Made by a program: the position numbers and the translations under genes. The notes under the pieces were generated by a model. The model saw nothing but the letters and a program-made list of their open reading frames with translations. It was not told where the DNA came from and did not search any database. Shown one piece after another: positions 44,499 to 54,495 of a DNA stretch of 64,000 bases. This stretch comes from Gammaproteobacteria bacterium RIFOXYD12_FULL_61_37 (GTDB lineage: Bacteria > Pseudomonadota > Gammaproteobacteria > Chromatiales > Chromatiaceae), in contig MGZB01000016.1 in NCBI GenBank assembly GCA_001801995.1, positions 62,001 through 126,000 on the forward strand, read 5' to 3'. Positions within the stretch are counted from its first letter, which is position 1, and every line of letters starts with the position of its first letter.

Positions 44499-47207
44499 AT
44501 GACAAAGATGAAAACGGCACAGACCATTAAGACCACCTGCCCCTACTGCGGGGTCGGCTGTGGCCTGGCGGTAACGCGCTCGGCGGATGGCGCCATCACC
44601 ATCGCCGGGGACCGGGAACATCCGGCCAATTTCGGCCGACTCTGCTCCAAAGGAGCGGCATTGGCGGAAACCCTCGATCTGGAGGGGCGCCTGCTGTACC
44701 CCGAGATTGCCAGGCGGCGCGCCTCCTGGGACGAGGCACTGGGCCTGGTGGCTGGCCGCTTCACCCAAGTCATCCGCGATCACGGCCCGGAGGCGGTGGC
44801 CTTCTACGTCTCCGGCCAGTTGCTGACCGAGGACTACTACGTCGCCAACAAGCTGATGAAAGGCTTCATCGGCAGCGGCAACATCGATACCAATTCGCGG
44901 CTCTGCATGTCCTCGGCGGTCGCGGGGCACAAGCGCGCCTTCGGCACTGATACCGTTCCCTGCTGCTTTGAGGATCTGGAACAGGCGGACCTCATCATTC
45001 TGGCAGGCTCCAATACCGCTTGGTGCCACCCGGTCCTGTTTCAGCGCATCCGGGCGGCCAAGGAGCGGCGACCAGAGATGCGGGTGATTGTGATCGACCC
45101 CCGCCGCACCGCCACCTGCGATATCGCCGATCTCCATCTGCCGATCCACCCCGGCATGGACATCGCCCTGTTCAACGGCCTACTGGCCTATCTGGTCCGG
45201 CATGGCCATATCGACAAGACCTTTATCGACAGCTCTACCCAGGGCTTCAATGAAGCCATCGCGGCAGCCGACTGTGGGGATGATCCGGCGACTGTCACTG
45301 CCGCCGCTTGCGGGCTGAAGGTTGACGAGGTTGATCGTTTTTTCGCCTGGTTCGGTGAAACCGAGCGAAGCATTACCGCCTATTCCCAAGGGATCAACCA
45401 ATGGTCTTGGGGCACAGACAAGGCCAACGCCATCATCAACTGCCACCTGGCCACCGGGCGCATAGGCCGGCCCGGCGCCGGCCCCTTCTCCCTCACCGGC
45501 CAGCCCAACGCGATGGGCGGACGGGAGGTTGGCGGTCTGGCCAACCAGCTCGCAGCACACATGGATTTTGTTGCCGGGGATATTGAGCGCGTCGGCAGGT
45601 ATTGGCAGGCCGGGCGCATGGCCACCGGCCCAGGCCTGAAGGCAGTCGATCTGTTCGAGGCGGTGGGCGACGGCCGGATCAAGGCCCTTTGGATCATGGC
45701 CACCAATCCGGCAGTCAGCCTACCCGACGCCGACCGGGTACGGGAGGCGATCCGGGGTTGTGATTTCGTGGTGGTCTCTGACTGTGCGCGCCACACCGAC
45801 ACCACCGCCTGTGCCCATGTGCTGTTGCCAGCAACCACCTGGGGGGAGAAGGAGGGCACGGTGACCAATTCGGAGCGGCGCGTTTCCCGTCAACGGGCCT
45901 TTCTCGATCCGCCGGGGGATGCCCGTCCGGACTGGTGGATCATCTCCCAGGTCGCACGTCATATGGGCTTCTCGGCGACATTCCCTTACGAAAACCCCCA
46001 CGAGATCTTCGTCGAACATGCTGCCCTCAGCGGCCTCGACAACAACGGACGGCGCGATTTCGATATTGCTGCCCTGGCCCAGCTCGATGTGCGCGAATAC
46101 GATGCCCTGGTACCTGTGCAGTGGCCAATTGATCCATCCGGGGCCGGAACCGCCAGGATGTTCGCCGATGGACACTTTTTCCATGATAACGGACGGGCAT
46201 TCTTCGTCCCCGTCGCCCAGGCCACAATCCCTGGCCACTGCCAGGAGTATCCGCTGATCCTGAACACCGGCCGAATCCGCGATCAATGGCACACCATGAC
46301 CCGCACCGCCAAGACGCCACGGCTGACCTCGCACATTGCCGAGCCCCTTGTCCAGATTCACCCGGAAGATGCCGATTGTCACGGCGTGGAAGAGGGTGCC
46401 TTGTCCCGGATCACCACCCGCTTCGGGTCCATGCTGGCGCGGGTACGAATCAGCCCTGAACAGCAGCCCGGCTCCCTCTTCGTACCCATGCACTGGAGCG
46501 ATGCCTTTGGCAGCCAGTGCCGCGCGGGCGCCTTGGTCAATCCGGTCCGCGATCCCATCTCGGGGCAGCCCCAATTCAAGCACACTCCAGCCCGCCTCCA
46601 GCCCTATCATCCCCGTTGGCACGCCTTCATCCTCACGCGCAGGGAACTCGTCTTGCCCGAAACCACCTACTGGATACGGGTGCCGGGCAAGGGACACATC
46701 CGCTACGAACTGGCGGGAGACACTCCTTTCGGCGGTCCGGCAAGTGCGAGGCGACTGCTGGGAGACGGCGGCGATTGGATCGAGTACGAAGACACCACCA
46801 AGGCAGTCTACCGGGGGGCGCGCCTGGACCAGGGGCGTCTGGAATCCTGCATTTTCATCTCAACTCGGCAAGATCTGCCGGAGCGGGGCTGGCTGGGTGG
46901 ACTGTTTCTGGAAGATCAACTGCCGCCTGACGACCGGAGCAGCCTCATGTCCGGCCGCCCGGCAGCCGGGCGGAATCCGGCCGGTCCCACCCTCTGTGCC
47001 TGCTTCAACGTCGGCTACAAAACCATCCAGGATGCTATTGACACCAACGGGATCAGCAGCCTGGACGCCATCGGCAAGGCACTGAAGGCAGGTACCAATT
47101 GCGGTTCCTGCATTCCGGAGCTGAGGGTGATGCTGGTTCAATCCCAAGAAAAATCGCGCAACGGTCGAGCGACCGGGCATACCTCTCAAGCCCCTGGTCC
47201 CCGTTGA
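44499..47207 (+). CDS. nasA: NasA, assimilatory nitrate reductase catalytic subunit
   Basis: 902 residues, cytoplasmic molybdopterin enzyme. The N-terminal [4Fe-4S] site is CPYCGVGCGL with the later LCSKG Cys; bis-MGD domains follow; the C-terminus has a BFD-like [2Fe-2S] domain (CACFNVGYKTIQDAI ... CGSCIPEL), as in Klebsiella-type NasA. No Tat signal. It reduces nitrate to nitrite for NirBD. Last gene of the nas block; ends convergent to amgK with only three bases between. Confidence 0.92.
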   Translation: MTKMKTAQTIKTTCPYCGVGCGLAVTRSADGAITIAGDREHPANFGRLCSKGAALAETLDLEGRLLYPEIARRRASWDEALGLVAGRFTQVIRDHGPEAVAFYVSGQLLTEDYYVANKLMKGFIGSGNIDTNSRLCMSSAVAGHKRAFGTDTVPCCFEDLEQADLIILAGSNTAWCHPVLFQRIRAAKERRPEMRVIVIDPRRTATCDIADLHLPIHPGMDIALFNGLLAYLVRHGHIDKTFIDSSTQGFNEAIAAADCGDDPATVTAAACGLKVDEVDRFFAWFGETERSITAYSQGINQWSWGTDKANAIINCHLATGRIGRPGAGPFSLTGQPNAMGGREVGGLANQLAAHMDFVAGDIERVGRYWQAGRMATGPGLKAVDLFEAVGDGRIKALWIMATNPAVSLPDADRVREAIRGCDFVVVSDCARHTDTTACAHVLLPATTWGEKEGTVTNSERRVSRQRAFLDPPGDARPDWWIISQVARHMGFSATFPYENPHEIFVEHAALSGLDNNGRRDFDIAALAQLDVREYDALVPVQWPIDPSGAGTARMFADGHFFHDNGRAFFVPVAQATIPGHCQEYPLILNTGRIRDQWHTMTRTAKTPRLTSHIAEPLVQIHPEDADCHGVEEGALSRITTRFGSMLARVRISPEQQPGSLFVPMHWSDAFGSQCRAGALVNPVRDPISGQPQFKHTPARLQPYHPRWHAFILTRRELVLPETTYWIRVPGKGHIRYELAGDTPFGGPASARRLLGDGGDWIEYEDTTKAVYRGARLDQGRLESCIFISTRQDLPERGWLGGLFLEDQLPPDDRSSLMSGRPAAGRNPAGPTLCACFNVGYKTIQDAIDTNGISSLDAIGKALKAGTNCGSCIPELRVMLVQSQEKSRNGRATGHTSQAPGPR

Positions 47208-47210
47208 TTT

Positions 47211-48212
47211 TTATAGCGTCGGCAACACCCGGTCTTCGATCAGCGCCGCCAACCCAGCCAGTTTTGGGTAGTCGGGGGCGATCTCGACGATATAACCCAG
47301 AGTGCGGGGAATATCTTTCAAATAACCCGGTTTGCCGTCGCGGATATTGAGGCGGGCAAAGATGCCAGCGGCCTTGAGGTGGCGCTGGGCGCCCATGAGC
47401 TCGAACCAGCGCTGAAACCTCGTCTCATGCTCTGCCTTGACGACTCCGGAGTGGAGGGCGAGTTGAAAATAGCCCTGGACCCAGCTCAGCACCTGTTCCC
47501 GCGGCCAGGCGATATAGCAGTCACGCAGCAGGGAGGCCAGATCGTAGGTGACGGGGCCGCAGACTGCGTCCTGGAAATCCAGAACCCCCGGATTGGGATT
47601 GGAAACCAGCAGGTTACGCGAATGGAAGTCCCGGTGGACGCAAACCTGGGGCTGTTCCAGTGCGTTGGCGGCCAGGAGGTCGAACGTTTGGTCGAGCATT
47701 TCCTGGTCCAGATCCGAGAGTTTGATCCCCAGGTGGCGCCGCACCAGCCACTCGCGGAACAGCTCCATCTCCGCCATGAGCAGGCGGCGGTCGTAGTGCG
47801 GAAGTCCCTCGCAGGGACCGCAGGCCTGGATGGAGATCAGCGCCCCCATGGCGTCGCCGTAATGCCGTTCGACGGTCTGGGGATCGAGCACGTCCAGGAA
47901 ATGGGTCGAGCCCAGATCGCTCAAGAGGAGGAAACCCTGCTCCAGGTCCATGGCGTGGATCTGGGGGACATGGATACCGAAGCGGGCAAAGGATTCGGCA
48001 ATGCGGACGAAGGGGGCCGAATTCTCCTTTTCCGGCGGGGCGTCCATGGCGATCAGGGTGCCAGCGTCCCGGAGGCTGACGCGGAAATAGCGCCGGAAAC
48101 TGGCGTCGCCGGAGGCCGGCCTGATATCGAACTCGCCCAGACAGCCTAGCCCGCCGAGCCATTGCCGCAGGGCGGCAAGCCTGGGGTCTTTGTCGGTTCC
48201 GGTTTCCACCAT
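47211..48212 (-). CDS. amgK: AmgK-like cell-wall sugar kinase
   Basis: 333 residues, aminoglycoside-phosphotransferase fold: RPASGDASFRRYFRV, DLGSTHFLDVL, the catalytic VHRDFHSRNLL and the metal-binding LDFQDAVCGPVTYDLASLLRD. AmgK phosphorylates recycled N-acetylmuramic or N-acetylglucosamine at the anomeric position. The usual partner murU is not adjacent. ATG at 48212 has GAGGGG eight bases upstream and is preferred to GTG at 48236. Confidence 0.85.
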   Translation of the reverse strand: MVETGTDKDPRLAALRQWLGGLGCLGEFDIRPASGDASFRRYFRVSLRDAGTLIAMDAPPEKENSAPFVRIAESFARFGIHVPQIHAMDLEQGFLLLSDLGSTHFLDVLDPQTVERHYGDAMGALISIQACGPCEGLPHYDRRLLMAEMELFREWLVRRHLGIKLSDLDQEMLDQTFDLLAANALEQPQVCVHRDFHSRNLLVSNPNPGVLDFQDAVCGPVTYDLASLLRDCYIAWPREQVLSWVQGYFQLALHSGVVKAEHETRFQRWFELMGAQRHLKAAGIFARLNIRDGKPGYLKDIPRTLGYIVEIAPDYPKLAGLAALIEDRVLPTL

Positions 48213-48413
48213 GATGTTTAGCCCCTCGTGATTCACGGGGGACCTTCCCCCCTTATCGGCGCGCGATTATCGCAAATAGCGGCAGGCCGCAAACAGTCTT
48301 TTTCAATCGGATAAGGAAAACACATAGTCGCATCCGCGTTTTGCATTAGCCCCATCTGATAAGGGTGGGATAGACTACGGCGTCTTTTCATTTCGGCTTG
48401 ACAGTTGAGATTT

Positions 48414-48773
48414 ATGCGGCAAATCCCGGACATCACGGAAACCGAGCTCTGGATCGCCAGGACCACTCTAGCTGAGCGGTATGGTCAGCCCATCGCCCCT
48501 GAGGTTGCCGACAGCGAGATTCGCATCGAGCCTTCGGATCGCGAGTTGACCCAGGTGCCGGTCATCTTCTGGCAGGCTGAGGATTGCAACTTCATCATCT
48601 TCAAGACCGGTGAACGCAACTACCGTGGGCAATTCTTTTACCGCCTTTACCAGCAATACGGCACCGGTGTGCGCGAGTACGACGATCTGACCGAATGCAT
48701 CGTCTCCTTGCTTCAGACTCAGGCCGACTACGTCGCGCAGGAAAGAGGGGACATACCGCAGAAGCGGCGTTAG
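48414..48773 (+). CDS. conserved-looking hypothetical protein
   Basis: 119 residues, soluble, acidic N-terminal half (ADSEIRIEPSDRELTQVPVIFWQAEDCNFIIFKTGE) and a charged C-terminus. No domain recognised, no signal peptide or membrane segment. Starts at ATG 48414; a strong terminator follows directly, so it is likely a single-gene transcript divergent from amgK. Confidence 0.7.
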   Translation: MRQIPDITETELWIARTTLAERYGQPIAPEVADSEIRIEPSDRELTQVPVIFWQAEDCNFIIFKTGERNYRGQFFYRLYQQYGTGVREYDDLTECIVSLLQTQADYVAQERGDIPQKRR

Positions 48774-48781
48774 CAATTCAG

Positions 48782-48809
48782 GCGTGACCTCTGGGTTACG
48801 CTTTTTTTT
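48782..48809 (+). terminator. intrinsic terminator after the hypothetical gene
   Basis: GCGTGACC and GGTTACGC form an 8-bp stem (one G-U pair) with a 4-nt loop, followed by eight T. Confidence 0.9.
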
Positions 48810-48849
48810 GCCGAATTTCAGAATTTTGAATTGAACTAAAGGGGAATAC

Positions 48850-50106
48850 ATGACCGCGAAAAATGCCTTTTATGCCCAGTCCGGCGGCGTAACCGCCGTG
48901 ATCAATGCCTCTGCCTGCGGGGTCATCGAGACCGCCCGCCAACACAAGGACAAGATCGCCAACGTTTACGCGGGCCGTAACGGCATCATCGGCGCCTTGA
49001 CCGAGGACCTGATCGACACCAGCCAGGAATCCAGTGCCGACATCGCCGCCCTCAAGCACACCCCTTCCGGCGGCTTCGGCTCCTGCCGCTACAAGCTCAA
49101 GAGCCTTGAGGCCAACAAGCGCGAATATGAGCGCCTGATCGAGGTCTTCAAGGCCCATAACATCGGCTACTTCTTCTATAACGGTGGCGGTGACTCCGCC
49201 GACACCTGCTTCAAGATCTCCCAGCTCTCCGAGAAGATGGGCTACCCGGTCCAGGCGATCCATGTCCCCAAGACCGTGGACAACGACCTGCCCATCACCG
49301 ACAACTGTCCCGGCTTCGGCTCCGTGGCCAAGTACATCGCCGTCTCCACTCTGGAGGCCTCTTTCGACGTGCGCTCCATGGCCGCCACCTCCACCAAGAT
49401 TTTCGTTATCGAGGTCATGGGCCGCCACGCCGGCTGGATCGCCGCAGCTGGTGGCTTGGTGGAAGACAACGGTATTCCCGTCGTGGTCCTGTTCCCCGAA
49501 GTGGAATTCGACAAAGAGAGATTCCTGGTCACCGTCAAGACCAAGGTGGAGCAGCACGGCTTCTGCACCGTCGTGGTCTCCGAGGGCTGTCACTGGCCCG
49601 ACGGCAAGTTTCTGGCCGAGCAGGGTACCCGCGATGCCTTCGGACACGCCCAGTTGGGGGGCGCCGCCCCGGTGGTCGCCAACATGATCAAGGAGGCCCA
49701 CGGCTACAAATTCCACTGGGCCGTAGCCGACTATCTGCAACGCGCGGCCCGCCACCTGGCTTCCGCTTCCGATGTCGAGCAGGCCTATGCCCTGGGCGTC
49801 GCCGCCGTGCAGAAAGCCCTGGAGGGTAAAAACTCCATCATGCCGACCGTAGTGCGCGAGTCCACCAGCCCCTACCGCTGGAGCATCGGCGAGGCCTCGC
49901 TAAGCGAAGTGGCCAACGTCGAAAAGATGATGCCCATGGAGTTCATCACCGAGGACGGTTTCGGGATTACCCAGGGGTGCAAGGATTACCTCTACCCCTT
50001 GATCAAAGGTGAGGCCTATCCCCCCTATAAGGATAACGGCATGCCGGATTATGTGACGCTCAAGCTGGCGGGCGTGCCGAAAAAACTCACGGAGTTCAAG
50101 CTTTAA
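48850..50106 (+). CDS. pfp: pyrophosphate-dependent 6-phosphofructokinase
   Basis: 418 residues. Motifs: AQSGGVTAVINASACGV, FYNGGGDSADTC, the PFP-type PKTVDNDLP with the Lys and Asp characteristic of PPi users, and EVMGRHAGWIAAAGGL. It reversibly phosphorylates fructose 6-phosphate using PPi, and in autotrophs may also act on Calvin-cycle sugars. It precedes hppA, a pairing known in methanotrophs and sulfur-oxidising bacteria. Start at 48850 has AAAGGGG upstream. Confidence 0.92.
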   Translation: MTAKNAFYAQSGGVTAVINASACGVIETARQHKDKIANVYAGRNGIIGALTEDLIDTSQESSADIAALKHTPSGGFGSCRYKLKSLEANKREYERLIEVFKAHNIGYFFYNGGGDSADTCFKISQLSEKMGYPVQAIHVPKTVDNDLPITDNCPGFGSVAKYIAVSTLEASFDVRSMAATSTKIFVIEVMGRHAGWIAAAGGLVEDNGIPVVVLFPEVEFDKERFLVTVKTKVEQHGFCTVVVSEGCHWPDGKFLAEQGTRDAFGHAQLGGAAPVVANMIKEAHGYKFHWAVADYLQRAARHLASASDVEQAYALGVAAVQKALEGKNSIMPTVVRESTSPYRWSIGEASLSEVANVEKMMPMEFITEDGFGITQGCKDYLYPLIKGEAYPPYKDNGMPDYVTLKLAGVPKKLTEFKL

Positions 50107-50118
50107 GCCGTTTGTATT

Positions 50119-50144
50119 GAGGGGGCCTTGTCGCTCCCTTTTTT
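50119..50144 (+). terminator. intrinsic terminator after pfp
   Basis: GGGGGC and GCTCCC pair (one G-U) around a 6-nt loop, then TTTTTT. pfp and hppA may therefore be partly separate transcripts. The next 220 bp to hppA hold no gene that I can support. Confidence 0.75.
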
Positions 50145-50364
50145 ACGCGGCTTGAGAAAAATCAATGCCATGACCCTGGACAAGAAGAAGAGTTAGGCCC
50201 CGCGCAATCGGGGATTTGAACCCGGCAAGGATCAAGGCTTGCAGGCGGCCAACCGGCTTCTTAGAGGAAATGGGGCTGGAACTGGCTTACGGCGGGATTT
50301 CCCGCATCACTCTCGCCGGTGTCACCGGCCACTGACAACTGAAACCACCAACAGGAGAAACTCG

Positions 50365-52386
50365 ATGATAGCTGGATTACTCTTTGCCTTGATCTGCGCC
50401 GTCCTGGCGCTGGTCTATGGCTACGTCTCGGTCAAATGGATACTCGCCCAACCCGACGGCAACGATCGCATGCGCGAGATCGCCGCTGCCGTGCAGGAAG
50501 GCGCCAAGGCCTATCTCAACCGCCAATACACCACCATCGGCATCGTTGGCGCAGTCCTCTTCGTCATATTGTGGGTTGCCCTGGGCGCCGCCACCGCCAT
50601 CGGCTTCGCCATCGGCGCCCTGATGTCGGGGGCAACCGGCTATATCGGGATGAACATCTCGGTCCGCTCCAACGTGCGCACCGCCCAGGCCGCAAACGAC
50701 GGTCTGAATGCGGCCCTGCAAATCGCCTTCCGCGGCGGCGCCATCACCGGCATGCTCGTGGTCGGACTCGCCCTTCTGGGTGTGGCGGGTTACTACGCCG
50801 TGCTCACCGCCATGGGCATGCCCCAGGACAAGGTGCTCCACGCCTTGGTGGGCCTTGGCTTCGGGGGCTCTCTGATCTCCATCTTCGCCCGGCTTGGCGG
50901 CGGCATCTTCACCAAAGGCGCTGACGTCGGCGCCGACCTGGTGGGCAAGGTCGAGGCCGGCATCCCGGAAGATGACCCACGCAACCCCGCCGTCATCGCC
51001 GACAACGTGGGCGACAACGTAGGCGACTGCGCCGGTATGGCCGCAGACCTGTTCGAAACCTATGCCGTCACCCTCATCGCCACCATGTTGCTGGGCACCC
51101 TGCTGGTCAAAGGCGCCGAAATGCAGGCCGCGATCTATCCGCTGGTGCTGGGCGGGGTATCGATCATCGCCTCCATCATCGGCACCTACTTCGTCAAGGC
51201 GAAAGAGGGCGATACCAAGATCATGACCGCTCTCTACAAGGGTCTGATCGTCTCCGGCGGTATTGCCGCCATCGCCTTCCTCCCGGTCACCGTCCTCTTC
51301 ATGAGCGGCGTAGAGGGATACAACACCTGGGCGCTGTACGGCTCCGCCCTGATCGGTCTGGTCCTGACCGCTGCCATGGTGATCATCACCGAATACTACA
51401 CCGCCACCGAGTATTCGCCGGTGCGCCACATCGCCCAAGCTTCCACCACCGGCCACGGCACCAACGTCATTGCCGGCCTGGGCGTCTCCATGAGGTCCAC
51501 CGCTCTGCCGGTACTCGCAGTCTGTGCCTCCATCTGGGGAGCCTATGAACTTGCCGGGCTCTACGGCATCGCCATTGCTGCCACCTCCATGCTCTCCATG
51601 ACCGGCATCATCGTCGCACTGGACGCCTACGGTCCCATCACCGACAACGCTGGCGGCATTGCCGAAATGGCGAACCTGGACGAGAAGGTCCGCAACATCA
51701 CCGACCCGCTCGACGCTGTGGGCAACACCACCAAGGCTGTCACCAAGGGCTACGCCATCGGCTCCGCCGGACTGGCCGCCCTGGTGCTGTTTGCCGACTA
51801 CACCCACGCACTGTCCGCCGGCGGCCAGAACCTGACCTTCGACCTGTCCAACCACATGGTCATCATCGGCCTGTTCATCGGCGGCATGGTGCCCTACCTG
51901 TTCGGTGCGATGGGCATGGAAGCGGTTGGCCGTGCCGCCGGTTCCGTGGTGGTTGAAGTGCGCCGCCAGTTCAAGGAGATTCCCGGCATCATGGAAGGGA
52001 CCGCCAAGCCTGAATACGGCACTTGCGTCGATATGCTGACCAAGGCTGCCATCAAGGAGATGATTGTCCCCTCGCTGCTGCCGGTCGCGGTCCCCGTGAT
52101 CGTCGGCCTGACCCTGGGCGCGCAAGCCCTGGGCGGTGTGCTGGTCGGCACCATCGTCACCGGCATCTTCGTCGCCATCTCCATGACCACCGGTGGTGGC
52201 GCATGGGATAATGCCAAGAAGTACATCGAGGAAGGCAATTACGGTGGCAAGGGTTCCGACGCCCATAAGGCCGCCGTCACCGGCGATACCGTCGGCGACC
52301 CCTACAAGGACACCGCTGGCCCTGCCGTAAACCCGCTGATCAAAATCATCAACATCGTCGCGCTGCTGATCGTGCCGATGCTCTGA
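50365..52386 (+). CDS. hppA: membrane H+-translocating pyrophosphatase, K+-independent type
   Basis: 673 residues with about 16 membrane segments. The PPi-binding motif [11 protein letters not shown] and [19 protein letters not shown] are present. The sequence GNTTK at 453-457 carries Lys where K+-dependent enzymes have Ala, so this is predicted K+-independent and H+-pumping. It hydrolyses PPi while exporting protons, or makes PPi in reverse. AGGAGA precedes the ATG at 50365 by six bases; the open frame extends upstream to 50239 without merit. Confidence 0.95.
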   Translation: MIAGLLFALICAVLALVYGYVSVKWILAQPDGNDRMREIAAAVQEGAKAYLNRQYTTIGIVGAVLFVILWVALGAATAIGFAIGALMSGATGYIGMNISVRSNVRTAQAANDGLNAALQIAFRGGAITGMLVVGLALLGVAGYYAVLTAMGMPQDKVLHALVGLGFGGSLISIFARLGGGIFTKGADVGADLVGKVEAGIPEDDPRNPAVIADNVGDNVGDCAGMAADLFETYAVTLIATMLLGTLLVKGAEMQAAIYPLVLGGVSIIASIIGTYFVKAKEGDTKIMTALYKGLIVSGGIAAIAFLPVTVLFMSGVEGYNTWALYGSALIGLVLTAAMVIITEYYTATEYSPVRHIAQASTTGHGTNVIAGLGVSMRSTALPVLAVCASIWGAYELAGLYGIAIAATSMLSMTGIIVALDAYGPITDNAGGIAEMANLDEKVRNITDPLDAVGNTTKAVTKGYAIGSAGLAALVLFADYTHALSAGGQNLTFDLSNHMVIIGLFIGGMVPYLFGAMGMEAVGRAAGSVVVEVRRQFKEIPGIMEGTAKPEYGTCVDMLTKAAIKEMIVPSLLPVAVPVIVGLTLGAQALGGVLVGTIVTGIFVAISMTTGGGAWDNAKKYIEEGNYGGKGSDAHKAAVTGDTVGDPYKDTAGPAVNPLIKIINIVALLIVPML

Positions 52387-52407
52387 TTCAGGGTTCAACC
52401 CAGCATC

Positions 52408-52437
52408 AAAGGCCGTCCCCTTGGACGGCCTTTTTTT
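52408..52437 (+). terminator. intrinsic terminator after hppA
   Basis: AAAGGCCGTCC and GGACGGCCTTT pair over 11 bp with a CCTT loop and a T-run. Confidence 0.93.
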
Positions 52438-52512
52438 ATACGCCCCTATTCAAGTATTGAGGTTTCTGTTACACCTCAAGGCAAGTGTCTCTATTCAGCG
52501 AGATGAAAGACC

Positions 52513-54378
52513 ATGCGCTTGATGCAAAGATCAACGGGGGTATCCCTGCTATCCCTTTTCCTCGCCTTGCCGGTACTGGCAGGTCCTATGCGGGATGCGC
52601 CGATTGCCCCTGCCATCTTTCCATTGACTCTGCTGGCGGAAGCTGAACAGACAGCGGTGGGTGGAGCAAACCCAGAGGCTGAGGCGGCTGCGAAGGCTGC
52701 TGCCGAAGAGGAAGCGCGTAGACAGGCACAGGCTGAATCCGCAGCCAGGGCAGAGCAAGAGGCAGCCAGCCGTGCCGCTGAGGAACAGGCTCGCCGCCAA
52801 GCGGAAGCAGAAGCCGCCGCCAGGACAGAACAGGATGCAGCCAACCGCGCAGCTGAGGAGCAGGCTCGCCGCCAAGCGGAAGCAGAAGCCGCTGCCAGGG
52901 CAGAACAGGATGCAGCCAACCGCGCAGCTGAGGAGCAGGCTCGCCGCCAAGCGGAAGCAGAAGCCTCTGCCAGGGCAGAACAGGATGCAGCAAACCGTGC
53001 TGCGGAGGAGCAGTCACGCCAGCAAGCGGAATCCGGGGCAGCACCCACCCGAGCCGCTCCCAACCCTCTACCGGGGGCGGCTGAGCCGGATGCCGCCCAG
53101 ACTCAGCCTTCCGCGCCTGAGTCCGCCGCTACTCCCGAAAGCCCGGCCCCGTCCACTCCGCCAAGACAAAGGCAACATCCCGGCCGGGAGGGAAATGCCG
53201 CATCCATGTCCTCCCCCTCCGAACCGGCGCTCACGCCAGAGCCAAGCCCAACCTTGGTATCCGAGAATCCTGCCCCTATTTTGGATAGCGCCAAGGAGAC
53301 CACGAGTGAGCCCCGGCCAGAGGTCGCCACCCAACGTCAACGACCTGCGCGGGAGGGGGCTGCCAATGCCCCACCGCCGGCCGATGACCTGAGCGCCCAA
53401 ACCCAGATGGAATCGGCCCCTCCCCGATCATCGCGGGCTGAGCGAGGTGAGCGCCAGGGCTCGGGCAGACAGTCGCAACGGCCCGGACAGGCACAAAGCC
53501 TCGGCGGAACCGGCAACAGACGCATCTTCTCCGTAGATCGCTCCAACATTGTCGAAACTCCCGATACAGCACGCATTGCCCGGCAGAGGGACGAGGTGAT
53601 TGTCGAGCGGCTGCCCGGCAATCGTACCCGCGAAACCATCATCCGTCCGAATGGGGACGAAATTGTCACGATTTACAACCGGTGGGGCGACATCATCCAA
53701 CGCTCCCGTATCCTCCCCAACGGGCGCGAGGTCTTTCTCTCCTATGGCCACCGTTCCGAGGAGAAAGAGGAGAATGCCTGGCGCGATCCAGGGCGCAACC
53801 TTCCCCCGTTGCGCCTTGCGGTTTCTGCCGGCGACTACGTCCTTGACGCAGAGCGGGTGGAGGATGAACGTGAATTCTATGGATTTCTTAAGAAGCCCCC
53901 CGTGGAACGGATTGAGCGCCTCTATTCCCTGAACGAGGTCAAGCGATCTGCCCGGCTGAGGGACAAGGTGAGGCGTATCGAAATGAGCAATCTCCCCTTC
54001 GCCTCCGGATCGGCTGAGATCCCTGAAAGGCAGATCGACAGACTCGCGGGCCTGGCAAGCGCCATTCTGATGTTGCTGGAGAAAAACCCTGCGGAAACCT
54101 TCCTCATCGAGGGCCATACTGACGCGATGGGTCCCGAGGTCGAAAACCTCGCCCTATCTGATCGACGCGCTGAGAATCTGGCCGTGGTGCTTAGCGATGT
54201 GTTCGGCATCCCCCCCGAAAACCTGGCAACGCAGGGCTATGGCGAACGTTTCCTGAGGATCGGTACCGATGGGCCGGAACCCCTGAATCGCCGCATTGTA
54301 TTCCGGCGCATCACCCCTTTGATCCTCCCGCTTCAGGAGGGCGATCCCAGGGCTGGGCGGACCCGGCGCGAGCGGTAA
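52513..54378 (+). CDS. OmpA-domain protein with Ala/Glu/Arg tandem repeats
   Basis: 621 residues: signal peptide (about 1-24), a long Ala/Glu/Gln/Arg coiled-coil-like region with 25-residue repeats (about 80-179), a Pro/Ser/Glu-rich disordered region (about 180-330), a middle part of unknown fold (about 335-480), and a C-terminal OmpA/MotB peptidoglycan-binding domain (FASGSAEIPE, LIEGHTDAMGPEVENLALSDRRAENLAVVL, LNRRIVFRRI). Probably an outer-membrane or periplasmic protein linking envelope layers. Flanked by terminators, so monocistronic. The middle domain is not one I recognise. Confidence 0.82.
   Translation: MRLMQRSTGVSLLSLFLALPVLAGPMRDAPIAPAIFPLTLLAEAEQTAVGGANPEAEAAAKAAAEEEARRQAQAESAARAEQEAASRAAEEQARRQAEAEAAARTEQDAANRAAEEQARRQAEAEAAARAEQDAANRAAEEQARRQAEAEASARAEQDAANRAAEEQSRQQAESGAAPTRAAPNPLPGAAEPDAAQTQPSAPESAATPESPAPSTPPRQRQHPGREGNAASMSSPSEPALTPEPSPTLVSENPAPILDSAKETTSEPRPEVATQRQRPAREGAANAPPPADDLSAQTQMESAPPRSSRAERGERQGSGRQSQRPGQAQSLGGTGNRRIFSVDRSNIVETPDTARIARQRDEVIVERLPGNRTRETIIRPNGDEIVTIYNRWGDIIQRSRILPNGREVFLSYGHRSEEKEENAWRDPGRNLPPLRLAVSAGDYVLDAERVEDEREFYGFLKKPPVERIERLYSLNEVKRSARLRDKVRRIEMSNLPFASGSAEIPERQIDRLAGLASAILMLLEKNPAETFLIEGHTDAMGPEVENLALSDRRAENLAVVLSDVFGIPPENLATQGYGERFLRIGTDGPEPLNRRIVFRRITPLILPLQEGDPRAGRTRRER
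52750..53049 (+). repeat. four tandem 75-bp coding repeats
   Basis: Period exactly 75 bp (25 codons), units at 52750, 52825, 52900 and 52975. Units 2 and 3 are nearly identical in DNA; the first and last are more diverged. The phase is kept, so copy-number change would preserve the frame. Confidence 0.85.
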
Positions 54379-54387
54379 AACTATTAT

Positions 54388-54420
54388 GACCGCCCTGACT
54401 AGCCCAGGGCGGTCCTTTAT
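54388..54420 (+). terminator. hairpin after the OmpA-domain gene
   Basis: GACCGCCCTG and CAGGGCGGTC form a 10-bp perfect stem; the following CTTTATT is a weak T-run. Confidence 0.75.
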
Positions 54421-54495
54421 TCCCTGAACTCGCCTCCCGCTGGGGGCCCTTGGGGTATACTGGCCTGATCGTTTTTTCCAAATCCTGTTACTCAA

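Noticed and set aside
50212-50222. tRNA T-arm-like GGTTCAAATCC on the minus strand
   Set aside because: I could not fold acceptor, D and anticodon arms around it, so no tRNA or att site is claimed.
50377-52398. 673-codon open frame antisense to hppA
   Set aside because: Composition (Gly/Asp/His-rich, no domains) is the mirror of a GC-rich gene; the plus-strand protein is a clear H+-PPase.
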